The notes under the pieces were generated by a model. It was not told the origin of the DNA. It searched no databases and was given only the letters and a program-made list of their open reading frames with translations. A stretch of DNA of 64,000 nucleotides from Actinosynnema pretiosum (GTDB lineage: Bacteria; Actinomycetota; Actinomycetes; Mycobacteriales; Pseudonocardiaceae). The DNA lies in contig NZ_JAMTCF010000001.1 in the NCBI RefSeq assembly GCF_024171695.1, positions 239,061 to 303,060 on the forward strand, written 5' to 3'. Made by a program: the position numbers and the translations under genes. Shown here in pieces: positions 60,101 through 64,000 of the stretch. Position 1 is the stretch's first letter. Every line of letters begins with the position of its first letter.

Positions 60101-63100
60101 CGCCGGAGAGCACCACGGCGGTCGGGCCGTTGACGGCGGCCAGGCCGACCCGGTCGGTGAGCAGCGGGAGGACTTCCTCCTCGGTGGCCTCGACGGCGAG
60201 CATCGCGCCGCCGGTCGGGAGCGCCTGCATCAACCGGCCGCGCGCGGCGACGAGCTTGCAGGCGTCTTCGAGGGAGAACACGCCCGCGACGTGCGCGGCG
60301 GCGATCTCGCCGATGGAGTGGCCCGCGAGGAAGTCCGGCTTGACGCCCCAGGATTCGAGCAGGCGGTAGAGGGCGACCTCGAACGCGAAGATCGCGGGCT
60401 GGCTGTAACCCGTGCGGTCCAACGACTCCTGGTCCTCACCGAGCACGACCTCGGCGAGCGGGCGGTCGAGCAGCGGGTCGAACAGCGCGCACGCGGCGTC
60501 GAAGGACTCCCGGAACACCGGGAACGCCTCGCGCAGCCCGCGTCCCATGCCGACCCGCTGGGAACCCTGGCCGGTGAACAGGAACGCCAGCGCGCCGTGC
60601 GCGGCGGTGCCCCGCACGAGCGCGGGCGAGGTGTCGCCGTCGACCAGGGCGCGCAGCCCGGCGAGCAGCTCGTCGCGGCTCTCGCCGACGACCACGGCCC
60701 GGTGGTCCATGCCCGAGCCGGGGCGCACGAGGGCGAGCGAGTGGGCCAGGTCGAGCGGGTCGACCCCGTTCTCCACCAGCGGGATCAGCCGCGCGGCCTG
60801 GTCGGGCAGCGCGCTCGCGGCGCGGGCCGACAGCAGCCACGGCAGCGGGGCGGCGGGCTGCTGCGGGACGCTGGTCACGGCGGGCGCGGCGACCTCGGGG
60901 GCCTGCTCGACGATCACGTGCGCGTTGGTGCCGCTGATGCCGAACGAGGAGATGCCCGCGCGGCGCGGGCGGCCGGTCTCGGGCCAGGCCAGCGCGTCGG
61001 TGAGCAGCTCGACCGCGCCCGCGCTCCAGTCGACGTGCGTGGACGGCTCGTCCACGTGCAGGGTCTTCGGGATCACGCCGTGGCGCATCCCCATGACCAC
61101 CTTGATGATGCCCGCGACACCGGCGGCGGCCTGGGTGTGGCCGAGGTTGGACTTGATCGAGCCGAGCCGCAGCGGTTCGTCCCGGTCCTGGCCGTAGGTC
61201 GCCAGGAGCGCCTGGGCCTCGATGGGGTCGCCGAGGGTGGTGCCGGTGCCGTGCGCCTCCACGGCGTCCACATCGGACGGTCGCAGGCCCGCGTTCGCGA
61301 GCGCCTGCCGGATGACGCGCTGCTGCGACGGGCCGTTCGGGGCGGTCAGGCCGTTGGACGCGCCGTCCTGGTTCACCGCCGTGCCGCGCACCACGGCCAG
61401 CACCTCGTGCCCGTTGCGGCGGGCGTCCGAGAGCCGCTCCAGCACGAGCACGCCCACGCCCTCGGACCAGCCGGTCCCGTCGGCGGCGTCGGCGAACGGC
61501 TTGCAGCGCCCGTCCGGGGCGAGCCCGCGCTGGCGGGAGAACTCCACGTACATCTCCGGCGTCGCCATGACGGCCACGCCGCCCGCGAGCGCCAGCGAGC
61601 ACTCCCCCGACCGCAGCGCCTGCGCCGCGAGGTGCAGCGCGACCAGCGACGACGAGCACGCGGTGTCCACCGACACCGAGGGCCCTTCGAGGCCGAAGGT
61701 GTAGGACACCCGGCCGGTGACGACCGCGCCGGAGCTGTGGCCGGTGACGTAGTCGTGGTACATGACCCCGGCGAACACGCCGGTCGAGCTGCCCTTGAGC
61801 GAGGCGGGGTCGATGCCCGCCCGCTCGAACGCCTCCCACGAGGTCTCCAGCAGCAACCGCTGCTGCGGGTCCATGATCACGGCCTCGCGCGGGCTGACGC
61901 CGAAGAAGCCGGGGTCGAACAGGGCGGCGTCGTCCAGAAACCCGCCCTGCGCCACGTAGGTGGTGTCGGGCCGGGTCGAGTGCGGGTCGTGCAGCTTGGC
62001 GACGTTCCAGCCCCGGTCGGTCGGGAACGGGCCGATCGCGTCGCGGCCGTCGAGCAGCAGCTCCCACAGGTCCTCGGGCGAGCGCACCCCGCCGGGGTAG
62101 CGGCAGGCCATGGAGACGATGACGATCGGGTCGTCGTCGGCGCGCTTGGTGGCCACGACCTCGGCCTGGCCCGCCGAGCCGGACAGCTCGGCGAGCAGCA
62201 GCTCGACCAGCGCGAGCGGGGTCGGGTGGTCGAAGACCAGGGTCGCGGGCAGCCGCAGGCCGGTCTCCGCGCCGAGGCTGTTGCGCAGCTCCACGGCGGT
62301 GAGCGAGTCGAAGCCGAGGTCCTGGAAGGCGCGGGCCGGGTCGACCGCCTCGGGCGAGCCGTGGCCGAGGACGGAGGCGACCCGCGCGCGCACGAGGGCC
62401 AGGACGGCGGCGCGGCGCTCCTCGTCGGTCAGGCCGGTGAGGCGGCGGGCCAGCTCGGAGCCGGTGGCGGCCGTCGCGGACCCGGCGCGCCGGGCGCGGC
62501 GGCGCACCAGGCCGTCGAAGGCGAGCGGGGCGTCGTCGCCGAGGGCGCGCAGGGCCCGCAGGTCGAGCCGGGCGGCGACGACGGCGGGCGCGGTGGTGGA
62601 CACGGCCGCGTCGAGCAGGGCCATGCCCTCCTCGGCCGACAGCGGCAGGACGCCGTTGCGGGACATGCGGGCGAGGTCGCCCGCGTCGAGCGTCCCGGTC
62701 ATGGCGCTCTCGACGCCCCACAGGCCCCAGGCGATCGAGGTCGCGGGTTGGCCGTTGCCCCGGCGGTGCTGGGCCAGGGCGTCCAGGTAGGCGTTGGCGG
62801 CGGCGTAGCTCGCCTGTCCGGGCGCGCCGAGCACGCCGGAGAGCGAGGAGAACACCACGAACGCGGACAGGTCGCCGGTCAGCTCGTGCAGGTTCCACGC
62901 GGCGTCGACCTTGGGGCGCAGCACGGCGTCCACGCGGGTCTCGTCCAGCGCGGTGACCACGCCGTCCGCCACGACCCCGGCCAGGTGCACGACGGCCGAG
63001 ACGTCGACGCCGGTGAGCGCCTCGGCGAGCGCGTCCCGGTCGGCGGCGTCGCAGGCCTTCAGCGCCACGCGGGCGCCCAGCGCCTCCAGCCCGGCCACGA

Positions 63101-64000
63101 GCTCGGCCGCGCCCTCGGCGTTCGGGCCGCTGCGGCTGAGCAGGACCAGGTCCCGCACGTCGCGCTCGGCCACCAGGTGCCGGGCGACGATCCGGCCGAT
63201 GGCGCCGGTCGCGCCGGTCACCACGACCGCGCCGGAGCCGAACCCGGCCCGCTCGGCGGCGTCGGGCTCGGTGGCCAGCCTGGCGGCGGACAGCACGCCG
63301 TCGCGCCAGGTCAGCTGGGGCTCGCCGGAGGCCAGGGCGGTCGGCAGCGCCCGCGCCAGGTCGGCGGCGGGCACGTCGAGCAGCAGGAAGCGGTCCGGGT
63401 TCTCGGCCTGCGCCGAGCGGACCAGGCCCCACACCGCCGCACCGGCCAGGTCGGTCACCGCGTCGCCGACCGCGCCCTCGGTGACCACGGCCAGCCGCGA
63501 GGCGGCGAACCGGTCCTCGGCCAGCCAGGTCTGGAGCGCGGAGAGCGCGCGGTGCACCTCGGCGCGCGCGGACTCGGGCGCCACGCCGCCGGACACCGGC
63601 AGCACCACCACGGGCGGGACCTCGTCGCCGAGTCCGTCCCAGGTGGTCCACTCCACGTCGTCGGCGGCGGTGGTGTCGACCGGCTTCCAGCCCAGCACGC
63701 GCAGCGGCGAGCGCCCGGCGGCGGCCGGGGTCGCGGCGGTGGTGGCGCGCAGCACCAGCGAGTCCACGGTCAGCACGGGCGCGCCGGTCGGGTCGGCGGC
63801 CAGCACCTCCACCCCGCCCTGGGCGGCCGGGGCGAGGCGCACGCGCAGGCCGGACGCGCCGGTGGCGTGCACGGTCGCGCCGGTCCAGGCGAACGGCAGG
63901 CCCCGGTGCTCCTCCAGCGCGCCGAGGCCGAGCGCCTGCAGGGCCGCGTCCAGCAGCGCCGGGTGCACGCCGAACCGCTCGGCGCCGTCCGGCTCGGGCA
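51138..64000 (-). CDS. Terminal type I PKS: partial module, two full modules and thioesterase (5' end beyond window)
   Basis: At least 4286 residues are visible; the frame stays open to the right edge, so the start is outside. Order: end of a DH (HPALLDAAL), KR and ACP of a partial module; KS-AT-DH-KR-ACP; KS-AT-DH-KR-ACP; then a C-terminal thioesterase. Both visible ATs have GHSIGE and SHAFH, predicting malonyl-CoA. All KRs are B-type (VAD or LDD, YAAAN), and no ER is present, so the carboxyl end of the chain should be a conjugated unbranched polyene. The thioesterase has GYSSGG, LLDTYP and GDHFTMM as triad segments and would release the chain by macrolactam formation. The protein acts last, although its gene lies upstream of the loading PKS on the map. 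Confidence 0.92.
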   Translation of the reverse strand, partial: PEPDGAERFGVHPALLDAALQALGLGALEEHRGLPFAWTGATVHATGASGLRVRLAPAAQGGVEVLAADPTGAPVLTVDSLVLRATTAATPAAAGRSPLRVLGWKPVDTTAADDVEWTTWDGLGDEVPPVVVLPVSGGVAPESARAEVHRALSALQTWLAEDRFAASRLAVVTEGAVGDAVTDLAGAAVWGLVRSAQAENPDRFLLLDVPAADLARALPTALASGEPQLTWRDGVLSAARLATEPDAAERAGFGSGAVVVTGATGAIGRIVARHLVAERDVRDLVLLSRSGPNAEGAAELVAGLEALGARVALKACDAADRDALAEALTGVDVSAVVHLAGVVADGVVTALDETRVDAVLRPKVDAAWNLHELTGDLSAFVVFSSLSGVLGAPGQASYAAANAYLDALAQHRRGNGQPATSIAWGLWGVESAMTGTLDAGDLARMSRNGVLPLSAEEGMALLDAAVSTTAPAVVAARLDLRALRALGDDAPLAFDGLVRRRARRAGSATAATGSELARRLTGLTDEERRAAVLALVRARVASVLGHGSPEAVDPARAFQDLGFDSLTAVELRNSLGAETGLRLPATLVFDHPTPLALVELLLAELSGSAGQAEVVATKRADDDPIVIVSMACRYPGGVRSPEDLWELLLDGRDAIGPFPTDRGWNVAKLHDPHSTRPDTTYVAQGGFLDDAALFDPGFFGVSPREAVIMDPQQRLLLETSWEAFERAGIDPASLKGSSTGVFAGVMYHDYVTGHSSGAVVTGRVSYTFGLEGPSVSVDTACSSSLVALHLAAQALRSGECSLALAGGVAVMATPEMYVEFSRQRGLAPDGRCKPFADAADGTGWSEGVGVLVLERLSDARRNGHEVLAVVRGTAVNQDGASNGLTAPNGPSQQRVIRQALANAGLRPSDVDAVEAHGTGTTLGDPIEAQALLATYGQDRDEPLRLGSIKSNLGHTQAAAGVAGIIKVVMGMRHGVIPKTLHVDEPSTHVDWSAGAVELLTDALAWPETGRPRRAGISSFGISGTNAHVIVEQAPEVAAPAVTSVPQQPAAPLPWLLSARAASALPDQAARLIPLVENGVDPLDLAHSLALVRPGSGMDHRAVVVGESRDELLAGLRALVDGDTSPALVRGTAAHGALAFLFTGQGSQRVGMGRGLREAFPVFRESFDAACALFDPLLDRPLAEVVLGEDQESLDRTGYSQPAIFAFEVALYRLLESWGVKPDFLAGHSIGEIAAAHVAGVFSLEDACKLVAARGRLMQALPTGGAMLAVEATEEEVLPLLTDRVGLAAVNGPTAVVLSGAEDAVDGIAAKLEGRRTKRLRVSHAFHSPLMEPMLAQFREVAATIAFHAPTTAVVSTVTGALATDDDLVTADYWVRHVRQAVRFADGVRELTARGATRFLEVGPDGVLTGMAQATAERAALVAAQRRDRAETAALVTALAQVHAHGVPVDWAAFFAGRGARRVALPTYAFQHERFWMDDPAVVGDPVGAGMDATDHPLLGAAMTVAGSGTVVLTGRLSTRTHPWLADHRVGGAVLFPGTGFLELATRAGAAVGCGSVEELTLAAPLALPDDAALQVQVTLDAPDETGRRALAVHSRDDATPGDPWTRHATGVLAPGAPAGAALTEWPPTGAEVVALDGLHDGLASAGLEYGPAFRGLRAAWKRGDEVFAEVALPEEVDATGYEAHPALLDAALHAIALTGGEDRPATLPFAWNGVAVHATGASSVRVRVTPTGNAVALAVADPTGAPVLTVDALALRQARDAGRAATGRGSLLEVGWTALERGAADPVTWTAWGEVGAEAPGVVVLPIAGCADPDSARAEVHRVLAVLQTWLSENRFAASHLVVVTEGAVSVRGEAAPDLAGAAVWGLVRTAQAENPDLFLLVDLDDWTDLERALPVALASGEPQVVFRDGVGHYPRFVRATPPADAEDPGFGSGAVVVTGATGALGKVVSRHLVAARGVRDLVLLSRRGLAAEGAAGFVAELEALGARVALKACDAADRDALALALDGIEVSAVVHAAGVLDDGVVTALTPERLDTVLRPKSDAAWNLHELTGDLSAFVVFSSLSGVLGAPGQGNYAAANAYLDALAQHRRTNGQPATSIAWGLWDLDGSSMTGGLDAEAIARMARGGVLALSEEDGVALFDAALASGRALVAPVRVEPAGLRNQGEALAPLWRALAGPTRRTAAAGAAPTGELAERVAGLGAEQALDAVLDVVVAQAAAVLGHASATAVDPDRAFQELGFDSLTAVEFRNAVSAATGLRLPTTLVFDHPSPRVLAQHVLGELAGSAPAERAAAPVRATTGDDPVVIVGMACRYPGGVRSPEDLWDLVADGSDAIGPFPTDRGWDVRRLHDPTRTRPDTTYVAQGGFLHDAAQFDAEFFGISPREAVLIDPQQRLLLETSWEAFERAGIDPASLKGSPTGVFAGVMYHDYLTGHNAGSVVTGRISYTFGLEGPAVSVDTACSSSLVALHLAAQALRSGECSLAVVGGVTVMSTPETFVEFSRQNGLAPDGRCKSFASGADGTGWSEGVGALVVERLSDARRNGHQVLAVVRGTAVNQDGASNGLTAPNGPSQQRVIRAALANAGLRPSEVDAVEAHGTGTSLGDPIEAQALIATYGQDRPEPLLLGSIKSNIGHSQAAAGVAGIIKMVMAMRHGAIPKTLHVDEPSAKVEWGEGAVELLTEARPWPETGRPRRAGVSSFGISGTNAHVIVEQAPDLAEQAPEAPAAPAADQSAAPVALVVSAKSAEALREQTERLLAFVDGAPHDDVEVALAAATRRAALEHRAAVVGGDRAELLAGLRALLDGAQTPTTARGRAGSGKLAFLFTGQGAQRIGMGRGLREAFPVFRETFEVVCGHFDPLLDRPLDQVVLGDDQELLDRTGYSQPAIFAFEVALYRLLESWGVRPDFLAGHSIGEIAAAHVAGVLSLVDACKLVAARGRLMQALPSGGAMLAVEATEEEVLPLLDERVSVAAVNGPTSVVVSGAEDAVGQVAAALDGRRSKRLRVSHAFHSPLMEPMLAQFREVADKIAYHEPVITVVSTVTGAPATGDDLVTADHWVRHVRQAVRFDDAFAALESAGATRFVEIGPDGVLTGLAADRTTATLVPAQRKGHDEATTAATALARLHVTGASADWTAFYAGRRAGRVDLPTYAFQRRRYWMDGATEGGDVTSTGLRAAAHPLLAATTTLPGTGGLLATGLLSRHAHPWLLDHAVGGAVLVPGTGLVELALQAGKRVGCGALAELTLHAPLALPEDDGVSVQVSVSAPDANGHRAVTVHGREQDAADDDPWTTHAEGVLVPDAPEPGVALTEWPPPGATELDVDGLYPEMAEAGLVYGPVFQGLRRVWQAGDEQLFAEIALPGAATADARAFGLHPAAFDAAVQAIGLLRGADAPTALPFAFSGVAQHAEGAGALRARITLLGRDEAALELADDTGSPVVSVRSLALRPFTGRTAPRGDALHQLEWTPARVTAEPVTGRWALLGGDDLRVGAALKAQGCEVEAHTDLTALGHATDDADGPDVVVVQFAPGGPLDAASVRATAHRALATLQAWLAEPRRAAARLLVLTRGAQDGSDPVSAAVWGLTRSAQSENPDRVVLVDLDGEDESARALPKALASGEPQLVARGGELRAARLARAVAVGEPSGSFDADSTVLVTGGTGALGALVARHLVTAHGVRRLVLASRRGPAAPGATELAADLTALGARVDVLACDAADRDALAGLLATHPVTAVVHTAGVLDDGVLASLTPERVDAVLRPKVDAALNLHELTTDLTAFVLFSSASGLLGGAGQANYAAANAFLDALATHRRAAGLPAQSLAWGLWAADSAMTGALGDSGRGRMARGGVLPLAEPEGLALFDAACALPAPVVAPVRFDLRDAAPGQVPPILTGLLPTRRAGSSGGQATADPDVLRRALAGLDDESQDERLRLLVRTCAASVLGYDGPDSVEPDRAFVELGLDSLTAVELRNAVGAATGLRLPTSVVFDHGTPALLAAHLRVELASAPAAGTAQAAPARAESGEDTLSALFRQAVDAGRVAQGLALISAAAHVRDSFESVAQAGPVQPPVRLTSGDGGPVIVCFASPMALGGPQQYARFAARFRDERDVLVLPTPGFQRGEALPATAAAAAGHFAEAIRPIAEAGRPYVLIGYSSGGLFAQATAALLERDGHGPAGVALLDTYPTTGDTSATFFGAMMNSLLARESEFGEFGSARLSAMGRYSELLPGCPVADLAAPVLFVRPQESLTGEEGDGTWRAVWEAPHQLVEVPGDHFTMMESTVAATADAVRDWSRGL
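51141..51880 (-). other. C-terminal thioesterase domain (macrolactam-forming)
   Basis: An alpha/beta hydrolase domain with nucleophile motif GYSSGG near 51555-51572, Asp in LLDTYP and His in GDHFTMM. It follows the last ACP, as expected for release and cyclisation by the starter amine. Confidence 0.85.
52010..57099 (-). other. PKS final module: KS-AT(malonyl)-DH-KR-ACP
   Basis: KS with DTACSSS, AT with GHSIGE/SHAFH, DH with [12 protein letters not shown] with GVLDDG and NYAAAN (B-type), ACP with [12 protein letters not shown]. Predicted product: alpha,beta-unsaturated carboxyl end of the chain. Confidence 0.85.
57100..62139 (-). other. PKS penultimate module: KS-AT(malonyl)-DH-KR-ACP
   Basis: KS with DTACSSS, AT with GHSIGE/SHAFH, DH with [12 protein letters not shown] with GVLDDG and NYAAAN (B-type), ACP with [12 protein letters not shown]. 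Predicted product: unbranched trans alkene. Confidence 0.85.
62145..64000 (-). other. Partial PKS module: DH(end)-KR-ACP
   Basis: Only the DH C-terminal half, the KR ([21 protein letters not shown]-type) and an ACP ([12 protein letters not shown]) are in the window. KS and AT lie beyond the edge, so the extender unit is unknown. Confidence 0.85.

Noticed and set aside
1-64000. tRNA, rRNA, CRISPR array, prophage or integrase attachment site
   Set aside because: No such sequence was recognised by eye anywhere in the window.

Overview
The window is very GC-rich, with actinomycete codon bias, GTG/TTG starts and huge spurious antisense frames. It carries an ESX-type PE/PPE/EspG set and a modular type I polyketide cluster, which suggests a filamentous actinobacterium, probably Pseudonocardiales. 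From memory, the polyketide gene set resembles the mirilactam macrolactam locus of Actinosynnema mirum. That identification cannot be verified from sequence alone.

Left flank (1-12.3 kb): a secreted GH43-like protein truncated by the window edge; a frameshifted nuclease-like gene; a minus-strand pair consisting of a large CHAT/NB-ARC/TPR signalling protein and a DcrB-like protein; a divergent PPE-like / PE-like / EspG-like operon; a secreted SGNH hydrolase; a NarL-type two-component system; and a non-coding stretch with a long imperfect inverted repeat (12026-12161).

Transport and regulation (12.3-19.2 kb): a MacB/FtsX-type ABC exporter (permease plus ATPase) and a 932-residue LAL-family LuxR regulator, all on the minus strand. 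They are followed by an AT-rich promoter region that holds a possible small ORF with a TTA codon.

Macrolactam cluster (19.2-64 kb, continuing beyond the right edge): the minus strand carries P450, ferredoxin and a 7098-residue PKS (loading ACP plus four KS-AT-DH-KR-ACP modules and a C-terminal docking region). The plus strand carries a KamA-family radical SAM aminomutase, a fold-type-I PLP enzyme, a stand-alone acyltransferase and a DltA-like aminoacyl ligase. Then come a minus-strand beta-amino-acid ligase, a plus-strand free carrier protein, a minus-strand proline-iminopeptidase-like amidase, and the terminal PKS protein with thioesterase, which is truncated at the window edge.

Inferred logic, by analogy with vicenistatin and incednine: the aminomutase makes a beta-amino acid, probably beta-glutamate. 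The PLP enzyme may decarboxylate it to 3-aminobutyrate. The VinN-like ligase loads it on the free ACP, the VinM-like ligase caps the amine with a small amino acid, and the VinK-like acyltransferase moves the dipeptide to the loading ACP of the giant PKS. The modules build a polyene, since every complete module has DH and KR and none has ER. The amidase removes the cap, the thioesterase closes the macrolactam, and the P450/ferredoxin pair oxidises it.
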